From: Caldisericota bacterium
Lineage (GTDB): Bacteria > Caldisericota > JANLFM01
DNA: 14,205 nt
Assembly (NCBI GenBank): GCA_024655865.1
Contig: JANLFM010000029.1
Coordinates: forward strand, 1-14,205
Reading direction: 5' to 3'
Made by a program: the position numbers and the translations under genes. The notes below the pieces were generated by a model. The model was not told where the DNA came from and made no database searches. It saw only the letters and a list, made by a program, of their open reading frames with translations. Numbering within the stretch: position 1 is the stretch's first letter; each line of letters opens with the position of its first letter. This document shows positions 6,999-13,936 of the stretch, piece after piece.

Positions 6999-7617
6999 AA
7001 GCAGAAAAGAGCCCGAGTCTCATACGGAAACCGGCATTTATCCGGCTTTCGCGGAGGAATGGGAGACGATGGCCTCGGTGCTTTATCGGGCTTTTTACGA
7101 AGATGAGGACCTTCGTCGACTGAAGCGCTTCTCGAAAGAGGAGTTTCCCCAGTTCTTCCAAATAGCATGCCAGTTCTTTATGGAGAGCGGAAAATTTGCC
7201 GCCTGGATTTATAAAGAAAAGAGCCTCCCCCTGGGAGCTATTCTTTCCATCCCCTCTAACTGGAGCGCTCCTTTACCTTATCTCTTTAGCTTTTTTCTCA
7301 AACTCTGGAAGAGGATAGGGTGGCGCGCGCTTTCTTCCACTTTTACTATCCTGAAATCAGCTTGGCTTTCCCGCCCCCGAAAACCATGCCTGCGCATCAT
7401 CTTTCTGGGCGTTCTCCCTGAAGCAAGGGGAAAAAGATTGGGCCAGGAGCTTCTTAAAGCTTGCGAAAGGGCCTCCACGTTTTCCAGGCTGCAATTGGAG
7501 GTGGAAAAGGAAAACCTCTCCGCCATTTCCCTTTACCGAAAGATGGGCTTCAGGGAGGAAAGGGAATTTTGCATCGGAAAAGTACCATTCCTCGTGATGG
7601 TCAAGGATTTATCTTAA
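6991..7617 (+). CDS. GNAT-family N-acetyltransferase
   Basis: Protein of 208 residues with a GNAT fold in its C-terminal half. Motif A with the acetyl-CoA pyrophosphate loop is LGVLPEARGKRLGQELL (139-155), and motif B is NLSAISLYRKMGF (175-187), with Tyr182 where the general acid often sits. The N-terminal half is less conserved and contains an aromatic, hydrophobic stretch (about 92-125) that may shape the acceptor pocket. The acceptor (protein, antibiotic, amine or peptide) cannot be inferred. The ATG at 6991 overlaps the GGDEF gene end by 8 bases with no strong ribosome binding site, suggesting re-initiation. Its stop overlaps the convergent antiporter gene by 9 bases. Last gene of the macrodomain cluster. 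Confidence 0.88.
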   Translation: MPESRKEPESHTETGIYPAFAEEWETMASVLYRAFYEDEDLRRLKRFSKEEFPQFFQIACQFFMESGKFAAWIYKEKSLPLGAILSIPSNWSAPLPYLFSFFLKLWKRIGWRALSSTFTILKSAWLSRPRKPCLRIIFLGVLPEARGKRLGQELLKACERASTFSRLQLEVEKENLSAISLYRKMGFREEREFCIGKVPFLVMVKDLS

Positions 7618-8835
7618 GAAAAGAAACCACACCAAGACGAAAATAGGAATCAGGACGGGGAGCGAGTATCGAACGATGTATCCCAGAAAAGTGGGATTTT
7701 TCACCCCTGCCCTGTCTGAGATGCTCTTCACCATGAAGTTGGGCCCGTTTCCAATATAGGTCATAGCGCCGAAGAAAACAGCCCCCAGAGAAATCCCCAC
7801 TACATCTTTAGGAGTTTGAAGGAGGAGCCCATGAATATCCAGCCCTAACGCTCCCATAGCCGTGGAAAGGAAGGTCAAATAGGTGGGTGCGTTGTCCAGG
7901 AAAGCTGAGAGAGACCCCGTGAGCCAGAAAAACTGCCCGGGGGAATGCAGCCCGAAGCTCTGAGCATGCGTTTCCAGGTACTGCAGGGCGGGGATCATAG
8001 TGGCGAAGATTCCAAAAAAGAGGATGGCCACCTCCTTTATCGGTTCGAAATTGAAGTCGTGGTCCTGATGGATGGAATGGGGGGTGAGAGAGTAGGAGGC
8101 TATAGCCGCTCCAATCATGATCAGTTCTCTTACAGGCGTGGGAAGAAAGACTGCCAGAATGATCAGTGCTAAGAATAAGAAATTTCTCTTTCCCAGAAGG
8201 ATTACCCCGCGCTTGCCTGCAAAAGCTGGCTCATCCAGGCCTTTTCGGTTCCGAAAATCGAAAAAGAGAAATGCCGCAAGTACCAGCACAATCGTGAAGA
8301 GCCAGATAAACCAGACGTGTTCTACAAGCCAGAAGAAAGGGATCCCCTTGAGATAACCTAAAAAGAGAGGCGGATCCCCGATAGGGGTGAGCGCTCCTCC
8401 GATATTGGAAACCAGGAAGATGAAAAAAACAACCAGGTAGGGCTTAAGGCGCGTTTTGTTCAACCTCAGGAAGGGACGGATTAGAAGCATAGAAGCTCCG
8501 GTTGTGCCTATGAAATTGGAGATTACAGCACCGACGAAGAGCACCAGAGCGTTCAACCAGGGGGTGGCCACTCCCTCAATGCGAATCAGTATCCCCCCTG
8601 TAACCACGAAAAGCGAGCCGATCAAAGAGATAAACGAGAAATACTCCAAGGCTGTGTGCCACACAGCCTCCAGGTCCTTGAACATTGTAAGGTATAGTAC
8701 CAGGCCCAAAGCACCCAAAAAGATAGCCACAAAGGGATAATTTTTCTCCCACCAGTGGTGGTTAATCAGGGGGATAATAGCGATGGACAAAAGCATCAGT
8801 GCGAAGGGCGCCGAGGCCCAGAGAGGAATTTCCAT
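7609..8835 (-). CDS. NhaD/ArsB-like (ion transporter superfamily) sodium:proton antiporter
   Basis: Polytopic membrane protein of 408 residues with about eleven hydrophobic segments. Two matching half-repeats typical of this superfamily are visible: SNFIGTTGAS (106-114) with SNIGGALTPIGDPPLF (143-158) in the first half, and DNAPTYLTFLSTAMG (314-328) with YIGNGPNFMVKSISD (360-374) in the second. The GDPP and GNGPN loops are the likely ion-binding re-entrant regions. Relatives exchange Na+ for protons or move arsenite or citrate-like anions; the TPIGDPP form fits the sodium:proton antiporters best. The ATG at 8835 has only a weak GAAG ribosome binding site. It is transcribed toward the acetyltransferase gene and overlaps its end by 9 bases, with no terminator between them. 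Confidence 0.85.
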   Translation of the reverse strand: MEIPLWASAPFALMLLSIAIIPLINHHWWEKNYPFVAIFLGALGLVLYLTMFKDLEAVWHTALEYFSFISLIGSLFVVTGGILIRIEGVATPWLNALVLFVGAVISNFIGTTGASMLLIRPFLRLNKTRLKPYLVVFFIFLVSNIGGALTPIGDPPLFLGYLKGIPFFWLVEHVWFIWLFTIVLVLAAFLFFDFRNRKGLDEPAFAGKRGVILLGKRNFLFLALIILAVFLPTPVRELIMIGAAIASYSLTPHSIHQDHDFNFEPIKEVAILFFGIFATMIPALQYLETHAQSFGLHSPGQFFWLTGSLSAFLDNAPTYLTFLSTAMGALGLDIHGLLLQTPKDVVGISLGAVFFGAMTYIGNGPNFMVKSISDRAGVKNPTFLGYIVRYSLPVLIPIFVLVWFLFLR

Positions 8836-8993
8836 TTTACTTCAAAAATTGTCTCCCAGTCATATAAAAAATATTACCATGGACTGAGGCCCACTTTCCC
8901 AAAAGGGGGTCCAAAAATCGTGGAATTGTCTCCTGAACTTGTACATCGTCCTGGGTAGCGGTGATCCTTGTGGTAAAACTCCAGGCCCACAGC

Positions 8994-9239
8994 CTAAACA
9001 CCGGAGCGGCAGCCCAAGCAACAATCGTTAATCTGACAAGTCTGACATTCTGGAGGCAAGCTCTTCGCATTCCTGAAAAATTGAAGTATCAACTCAGCCC
9101 GGTACTTTTCAAAGATGGTCATCAGGTCTCCGTCCTCGTAAAGGTCGGGAGCGCCAGCGGGCCTGATCTTAGCACAGGCAATTATTTGTTCTGATCTCAG
9201 CCATCCCGGAAGGAGGCGAGATACAGCGGGCCAGTTCAT
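8994..9239 (-). CDS. Small cysteine-rich ORF of unknown function, possibly a gene remnant
   Basis: The 81-residue frame begins MNWPAVSRLLPGWLRSEQII and ends with a cysteine cluster C-x2-C-x4-CC-x2-C (ECQTCQINDCCLGCRSGV). Composition and codon use look coding. The ATG at 9239 was chosen because AAAGGA stands 9 bases before it; the frame is open up to a GTG at 9287 and beyond to 9324, and the extra residues also look protein-like. After the TAG stop (8994-8996) the same frame stays open for 39 codons, starting AVGLEFYHKDHRYPGRC and supplying another Cys. The Cys pattern resembles metal or Fe-S binding ends such as SPASM domains of radical-SAM proteins, but this is only a resemblance. It may be an intact small protein or the end of a decayed longer gene. 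It is divergent from the amidase gene. Confidence 0.45.
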   Translation of the reverse strand: MNWPAVSRLLPGWLRSEQIIACAKIRPAGAPDLYEDGDLMTIFEKYRAELILQFFRNAKSLPPECQTCQINDCCLGCRSGV

Positions 9240-9254
9240 CTGGAGGGTTCCTTT

Positions 9255-9260
9255 TATAAT
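9255..9260 (+). promoter_or_regulatory. Candidate -10 element of the amidase-murI-rph-rdgB operon
   Basis: A perfect TATAAT lies about 54 bases before the preferred amidase start. No convincing -35 is seen at 16-18 bases spacing. The implied transcript start near 9267 argues against the TTG at 9260 as the start codon. Confidence 0.35.
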
Positions 9261-9313
9261 TGCTGCCTCTGCTCTTAAATAATCCACTGTTTGATTCCGT
9301 CTTATTTGAAGGT

Positions 9314-11689
9314 ATGCTAATATCTAAAATCAAAAAGAAGGGAGTGTGCCTTCTGGTAAAAAAGGCTTTATATATCTTTCTGCTTTTAATATTTTGCCTG
9401 GCCTTGTTTCCTCCTTTGCCTCGGGCTCTGGGGGAACAAAAGGGGTATGTAACCGGGGAAATCGCCAACTTGCGCACCGGTCCAGGGACGGAATATGAGC
9501 TCATCTACACCTTAGAGTACGGCACCGAGCTTGTAGTGGACGATCAAGCTACAGACACCGAAGGAAGGCTATGGTATCACGTTTACGTTCCTTCCTTAAA
9601 TCTCGAGGGATGGATTGCCTCCTGGCTGGTTACCCTGGAAGAAACCCCTTCCAACCAGCCGCAGGGTAACACTGCCATAATCAATAGCTTTTCTAACCTT
9701 CGCTCCGGACCGTCGGCGGATTATGAGCTAATTGGCACCCTGGAGGAGGGGACTCCGGTCAAGGTGGTAGGATCGGCCTGGACCAGCGCTGAGGAACTCT
9801 GGTTTCAGGTTGAAACCCCGGCTGGAGACTCAGGATGGGTCTACCAGGATCTGCTTGAACTGTCTCCTGAAGTCACCGCCACCTCCACCGAAGCCGTGGG
9901 CAAACTCCTCAGGATTTCCCAGCTTGCCCCTTTCAGAAAGGGCCCCGGGCTGGAACATGAAGCACGGTGTAACCTGCCTCCTGAATCCGGCGGAAAGGTG
10001 GTTGGCGTGGCCCTGGACTGGAGACAGGACACATGGTTCCAGATAGAACTCCTGGATGGGGAGAAGGGGTGGGTAGTGAACAATCAGACTGAGTTCGTAT
10101 CCGAGTGGCCCATCGCCACGGTTGAAGGCTTAGAGTGGAAAATGCAGGATGGCACGCTTTTTATCACCCTTAAAGGGAGGGGGTACCTCACTGGTACCCC
10201 CTCCATTCTGGGAAACCCTGATCGCGTCGTCCTGGACCTTCCTTATACTCAATTTCCCCAGGAGGGGGCGCTTTATTCCATAAAAAAGGGTGATGTGCTC
10301 CGCGCCAGAATAAGGGCCCTCGAGGGAAACAAGGTTCGCTTGTTCGTGGATTTAAAAAGGCCCCTGGAATTTTCTCGAATCGATAATGTTCCGGGGCAGC
10401 TCACTTTGAGTATTAAAGCTCAAGCCCCGCATATCGTTGTGGAGGGGTCAGAGCTTCCTCAAGAGGTGAACTATCTCAAAAAGGGACCCCAGATTTACAT
10501 ACCCCTCTCTCCTCTCTCAAGCTACCTTTATGCCCAGGTTACGATGGACCCCAATTCCAATTCCGCCTCCTGGAAGATGGGGAACCAGACCATCTATTTT
10601 CTCAACGGGGACAGCCGGGCGCTTTTAGTACGGGGCTCAGAAACCTTCATTATCAAAATGAATCAGCCCGCACTGGTTTTAAACAAGGAAGTCTACATCC
10701 CTATGGAGTCCTCTAATGAGGTTCTGGGGCTGATGCCCAGCTGGAATTCCCAAAAGGAAGTGATCAATCTTGATCCCCAGATTACCAGGGTTGAAGCTTC
10801 AGAGAGTCCCGGACCGGACGGAACGGTCAGATCCACAGTCCGCCTGGAAAGTACAGCCCCTCTGCTCTTCCAGAAGAAATATGACCAGGAGAGCAACCTA
10901 CTTTACCTGACTGTCCCCAGGGCCTATTTCCTGCCTCAAACTGTGAGTTCCACTGGAATGCTGGTAGATGTGACCAGGACTACCACGACAGGCGCGGGTC
11001 CTGTGACTGTTACTTTAAATCTGGGACGGGCGCAGACCTACGCCATAAACGTTCCTGAAGAAGGATTTGGACTGGAAATTAGCGTGGAAAGGCCTGGAAC
11101 TATAACCCCCAATCCTTCTGGAAGGAGAGTGGTAATTGATCCAGGTCACGGCCGAACAACTCCTGAGGGCTATTATGACGGTGGAGCGATTGGTCCTTCC
11201 GGAACAAAGGAGAGCACCATCAATTTAGATATAGCACTCAGGCTTCGTTCCCTGCTTGAAGGAGCCGGTATTGAGGTAATTATGACCCGCACTGCCGAAA
11301 GGGATCCTTCTACCCCGGACCTTCCTGGGAGGGTGGCCATCGCCGAAGCCAGTCGCGCTGATCTTTGCCTCTCCATTCACAACAATTCCACTACGGACCC
11401 GGAGGTGGGAGGGACTGAGACTTACTACGCTTATCCCAGGGCCCTTCCTCTGGCAAAGCTCATTCAGGAAGAATTGGTTAATGCTCTGGGGAGAAAAGAT
11501 CGAGGCTACCGAATTCCTACATGGAGAATGGCTATGGTACAGGATGTAAAATCCATTCCCTCGGTCCTCACAGAGATCATGTTCATCTCCAATCCTGAGG
11601 AGGAAAGGCTCCTTCTTGATCCCAATGTGAGACAGAGGGCAGCTGAGGCCCTTTTTAGGGCAATTATGCGCTATTTGAGCACTCTATAA
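9314..11689 (+). CDS. Secreted N-acetylmuramoyl-L-alanine amidase with SH3b, AMIN and copper-amine-oxidase-like domains
   Basis: A 791-residue exported peptidoglycan hydrolase that cuts the bond between N-acetylmuramic acid and L-Ala. After a basic, hydrophobic signal sequence (to about residue 39, possible cleavage after PRALG) come three SH3b repeats, each with an NLRTGPG/NLRSGPS/PFRKGPG core (about 43-108, 113-180, 187-260), an AMIN domain (about 265-360), a copper-amine-oxidase N-like domain (about 372-480), a second AMIN-like domain (about 485-590), and a C-terminal Amidase_3 domain from about 604. All zinc and catalytic residues are present: H612 in DPGHG, E633 in TKEST, H689 in SIHNN and E754 in LTEIM. 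Start choice is uncertain: ATG 9314, TTG 9260 and GTG 9344 share the frame; none has ideal ribosome binding spacing, and 9314 keeps a normal signal peptide. The stop overlaps an ATG of the murI frame. Confidence 0.92.
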   Translation: MLISKIKKKGVCLLVKKALYIFLLLIFCLALFPPLPRALGEQKGYVTGEIANLRTGPGTEYELIYTLEYGTELVVDDQATDTEGRLWYHVYVPSLNLEGWIASWLVTLEETPSNQPQGNTAIINSFSNLRSGPSADYELIGTLEEGTPVKVVGSAWTSAEELWFQVETPAGDSGWVYQDLLELSPEVTATSTEAVGKLLRISQLAPFRKGPGLEHEARCNLPPESGGKVVGVALDWRQDTWFQIELLDGEKGWVVNNQTEFVSEWPIATVEGLEWKMQDGTLFITLKGRGYLTGTPSILGNPDRVVLDLPYTQFPQEGALYSIKKGDVLRARIRALEGNKVRLFVDLKRPLEFSRIDNVPGQLTLSIKAQAPHIVVEGSELPQEVNYLKKGPQIYIPLSPLSSYLYAQVTMDPNSNSASWKMGNQTIYFLNGDSRALLVRGSETFIIKMNQPALVLNKEVYIPMESSNEVLGLMPSWNSQKEVINLDPQITRVEASESPGPDGTVRSTVRLESTAPLLFQKKYDQESNLLYLTVPRAYFLPQTVSSTGMLVDVTRTTTTGAGPVTVTLNLGRAQTYAINVPEEGFGLEISVERPGTITPNPSGRRVVIDPGHGRTTPEGYYDGGAIGPSGTKESTINLDIALRLRSLLEGAGIEVIMTRTAERDPSTPDLPGRVAIAEASRADLCLSIHNNSTTDPEVGGTETYYAYPRALPLAKLIQEELVNALGRKDRGYRIPTWRMAMVQDVKSIPSVLTEIMFISNPEEERLLLDPNVRQRAAEALFRAIMRYLSTL
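10176..10204. repeat. Perfect 12-bp inverted repeat inside the amidase gene
   Basis: GGAGGGGGTACC (10176-10187) and GGTACCCCCTCC (10193-10204) are exact reverse complements around the 5-base loop TCACT. It encodes part of the first AMIN domain (around GRGYLTGTPS). There is no T-run, so it is not an intrinsic terminator. In RNA it would form a strong hairpin. Confidence 0.7.
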
Positions 11690-11703
11690 TGAGGAGAACG
11701 CAA

Positions 11704-12522
11704 ATGAACAATAATGCACCGATTGGTATCTTTGACTCCGGAGTTGGAGGATTGACCGTAGCTAGGGAGATCATTTCTCTGCTTCCAGAGGAACCCATAA
11801 TCTATGTTGGGGACGATGGTCGTTTTCCCTACGGACCTCGCCCTAAAGAAGAGATTCAGGAATTCGCCTGCCAGATATCGGACTTCCTTATAAACCAGGG
11901 GGTGAAAATGATCGTTGTAGCCTGTAACACCGTTTCCTCCCAGGCCCTGGACCTTCTGGTCTCTCGCTACTCTGTCCCGGTCTTAGGAGTAATAGAGGAC
12001 ACTGCCTCCTATGCCGCTCCCCTAAGTCGGAAAAAGAGGGTTGGTGTGCTCGCAACTCCTGGTACAGTTTACAGCAACGCATATCCTGAGGCTTTTTCCC
12101 GCATCGATCCCACAATCAAGGTGGTCCAGGTAGCCTCCCAGGCCCTGGTGAACCTGATTGAAAATGGTTCTGGTGGAGAAAACGGGGTGAAGGAATTTGC
12201 CTCCAGGGTAATCTCCCCTTTCAGGGAAACGGGGGTTGATGTATTAATTCTGGGATGTACTCATTATCCCTACCTCACGAAGTTGATGACCGAACTTTTA
12301 AGCGACCAGGCTCAAATTGTTGATCCTGCTGTGGCTGTCTCGATTCGGGTACGAAAAGAGCTCTTAGAAAGGAAATTAAGTGCCTCGGGAGGGAACCCCG
12401 AGCGAACCTTTTATACCACCGGGAACCCCGCACTATTTCTTAAAGTTGGTTCTCAGATCTATCCTGGTTTAAAGTCCGTTAGGGAACTAAAATTAGAGGG
12501 AAATGAAAAGATCCGACGGTAG
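11704..12522 (+). CDS. murI: Glutamate racemase
   Basis: Interconverts L- and D-glutamate to supply D-Glu for peptidoglycan stem peptides; cytoplasmic. The 272 residues match the family's length. Motifs are GIFDSGVGGLTV (8-19, Asp11/Ser12), YVGDDGRFPYG (34-44; DG in place of the more usual TA), VVACNTVSSQA with catalytic Cys74, and ILGCTHYPYL with catalytic Cys185 and His187. An in-frame ATG at 11689 overlaps the amidase stop (TAATG), but GAGGAG at 11691-11696 is well spaced for the ATG at 11704 (MNNNAPIG), which I chose. It overlaps rph by 20 bases. Pairing with a cell-wall amidase makes this a small envelope-related operon. Confidence 0.95.
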   Translation: MNNNAPIGIFDSGVGGLTVAREIISLLPEEPIIYVGDDGRFPYGPRPKEEIQEFACQISDFLINQGVKMIVVACNTVSSQALDLLVSRYSVPVLGVIEDTASYAAPLSRKKRVGVLATPGTVYSNAYPEAFSRIDPTIKVVQVASQALVNLIENGSGGENGVKEFASRVISPFRETGVDVLILGCTHYPYLTKLMTELLSDQAQIVDPAVAVSIRVRKELLERKLSASGGNPERTFYTTGNPALFLKVGSQIYPGLKSVRELKLEGNEKIRR

Positions 12523-13216
12523 GGAACAGTTTCAAATTAGACCTCTCGAGATCAAAACGGGAGTTTCCGACTTTGCCGAAGGCTCTGCCCAGGTGATCCT
12601 GGGAAAGACGATCGTGCACATTACGGCCTCGGTGGAGCAGAAGGTACCTCCTTTTTTAAAGGGAACTGGACAGGGATGGGTTACGGCAGAGTACGCCATG
12701 CTGCCCCGTTCCACCCAGGAGAGGACGGGTCGCGACCAGGTGCGTTCCGGCAGGTCTCTGGAAATTCAGCGCCTTATTGGCAGAGCAATGAGAGCCTGTG
12801 TGGATTTAACTCAGTTTGGCGAAAGGACCATTACTCTGGACTGCGATGTCCTTCAGGCCGATGGAGGAACCAGGACGGCAGCGATCACCGGGAGTTGGGT
12901 GGCACTGGTGGAGGCTCTCCGCTGGATGAAAAATGTTGGGTTATTGACTACCCTTCCACTATTAGAGCAAGTGGCTGCTATTTCCGTTGGTATCGTCAGC
13001 GATCAGGTGCTCCTGGACTTGACATTTGAGGAGGACTCCACAGCCCAAGTTGATTTGAACCTGGCCATGACCGAAAAGGGGAAAATCGTGGAAATCCAGG
13101 GAACGGGAGAAGGTAGACCCTTCAGCAGGGAGGAGCTTGACCAGATGATTGAGCTTGGGTGGAAGGGAATTCAGGAAATCTTTAAGATCCAGAGGAACGC
13201 CTTAGGGCTCAGGTGA
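12503..13216 (+). CDS. rph: Ribonuclease PH
   Basis: Phosphorolytic 3'-5' exoribonuclease that trims tRNA 3' ends; forms hexameric rings in the cytoplasm. The protein has 237 residues, the normal single-domain length. It carries SDGREQFQIRPL at the start, PRSTQERTGRDQVRSGRSLE (68-87), the phosphate-binding DCDVLQADGGTRTAAITG (113-130, Arg124 corresponding to the known essential Arg), and LDLTFEEDSTAQVDLN near the end. All key residues are intact. The ATG lies inside the end of murI with GAGGG just before it, and the stop TGA overlaps the rdgB GTG start (GTGA). The full downstream rdgB gene is separate, not fused. Confidence 0.96.
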   Translation: MKRSDGREQFQIRPLEIKTGVSDFAEGSAQVILGKTIVHITASVEQKVPPFLKGTGQGWVTAEYAMLPRSTQERTGRDQVRSGRSLEIQRLIGRAMRACVDLTQFGERTITLDCDVLQADGGTRTAAITGSWVALVEALRWMKNVGLLTTLPLLEQVAAISVGIVSDQVLLDLTFEEDSTAQVDLNLAMTEKGKIVEIQGTGEGRPFSREELDQMIELGWKGIQEIFKIQRNALGLR

Positions 13217-13824
13217 CCTTACTCTGCGCCACCAACAACGCCCATAAACTCAAAGAAATCAGAGATATTCTCTCCAGCCTTCCGATAAAGATTCTTTCTT
13301 TGAACGATTTTCCCAGACTTTTTCTACCTGCAGAGTGCGGTAGCTCTTACGAGGAGAACGCCCTATTTAAAGCAAGGCAGGTCTTCTACTTCACCGGGAT
13401 CCCCGCTCTTTCTGACGATACAGGTCTTGAGGTGGAGGCCCTGGGAGGAAGGCCCGGCATTTTTTCCTCTCGTTACGCGGAGTCCGACGAAGAAAGGAGG
13501 AGGAAACTTCTTGGGGAATTACACGGCATATCCTGGGAAAAGCGTCGGGCGAAATTTGTGTGCGTCGTGGCTTTTAAAAGTGGCAAGGGCGAACACCTTT
13601 TCCGGGGAGAGGTACAGGGCTTCATTGCCTTCGAGGAAAGAGGAACCAATGGCTTCGGCTACGATCCCATTTTTTTCCTTCCGGAAGTTGGGCGCACTTA
13701 TGGGGAGATGCCGGAAGATGAAAAGAACAGACTCTCTCATCGCTTCCGCGCCCTTTCCCAGTTCCGTGGCTGGCTTGAAAAAAACCAGGATCTCCTTTTA
13801 TCCTTCTCATTTCCAGGCCCTTGA
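13213..13824 (+). CDS. rdgB: XTP/dITP diphosphatase (non-canonical purine NTP pyrophosphatase, RdgB/HAM1)
   Basis: Hydrolyses dITP, ITP and XTP to monophosphates, keeping deaminated purines out of DNA and RNA. It has 203 residues, normal for the family. Motifs are ATNNAHKLKEI (6-16), SYEENALFKA (45-54), SDDTGLEVEALGGRPGIFSS with the metal-binding Asp pair (67-86), TNGFGYDPIF (145-154), and NRLSHR (172-177). It starts at a GTG whose last two bases begin the rph stop, so translation is probably coupled. rph followed by rdgB is a common bacterial arrangement. The stop codon lies within the -35 element of the following tRNA promoter. Confidence 0.96.
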   Translation: MTLLCATNNAHKLKEIRDILSSLPIKILSLNDFPRLFLPAECGSSYEENALFKARQVFYFTGIPALSDDTGLEVEALGGRPGIFSSRYAESDEERRRKLLGELHGISWEKRRAKFVCVVAFKSGKGEHLFRGEVQGFIAFEERGTNGFGYDPIFFLPEVGRTYGEMPEDEKNRLSHRFRALSQFRGWLEKNQDLLLSFSFPGP

Positions 13825-13849
13825 ATTAGTCAGCGATTCATTTTATATT
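13821..13849 (+). promoter_or_regulatory. Promoter of tRNA-Pro
   Basis: TTGAAT (13821-13826) and TATATT (13844-13849) are separated by exactly 17 bases. The expected transcript start near 13856 is only a few bases before the tRNA. The -35 overlaps the rdgB stop codon TGA (13822-13824). Confidence 0.6.
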
Positions 13850-13858
13850 TTCACATGC

Positions 13859-13936
13859 CGGGGCGTGGCTCAGTTTGGGTAGAGCGCTTGGTTTGGGACC
13901 AAGAGGCCGGAGGTTCAAATCCTCTCGCCCCGACCA
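13859..13936 (+). tRNA. tRNA-Pro (anticodon UGG)
   Basis: Complete cloverleaf. The acceptor is CGGGGCG (13859-13865) with CGCCCCG (13926-13932). The D-arm is GCTC/GAGC. The anticodon stem is CTTGG/CCAAG with loop TTTGGGA giving anticodon TGG. The T-arm is GGAGG (13909-13913), loop TTCAAAT, CCTCT (one G-U pair). Discriminator A and an encoded CCA (13934-13936) follow. UGG reads CCA and CCG, and with wobble other Pro codons. The 3' 22 bases are also the antisense of the end of the downstream ABC ATPase gene. No terminator is visible after it. Confidence 0.97.

Noticed and set aside
8994-8996. TAG read through as pyrrolysine or another recoded amino acid
   Set aside because: livF, livK and murI in this window end with TAG as an ordinary stop, and no recoding element is evident. 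A degraded or simply short gene is the simpler reading.
9260-9313. Amidase start at the TTG 9260
   Set aside because: The TTG overlaps a perfect TATAAT, and the extra residues would precede a signal sequence that is complete from the ATG at 9314.
13427-13882. 151-codon frame overlapping rdgB and running into tRNA-Pro
   Set aside because: It is in a wrong frame of rdgB, whose motifs are all intact, and it ends inside a tRNA.
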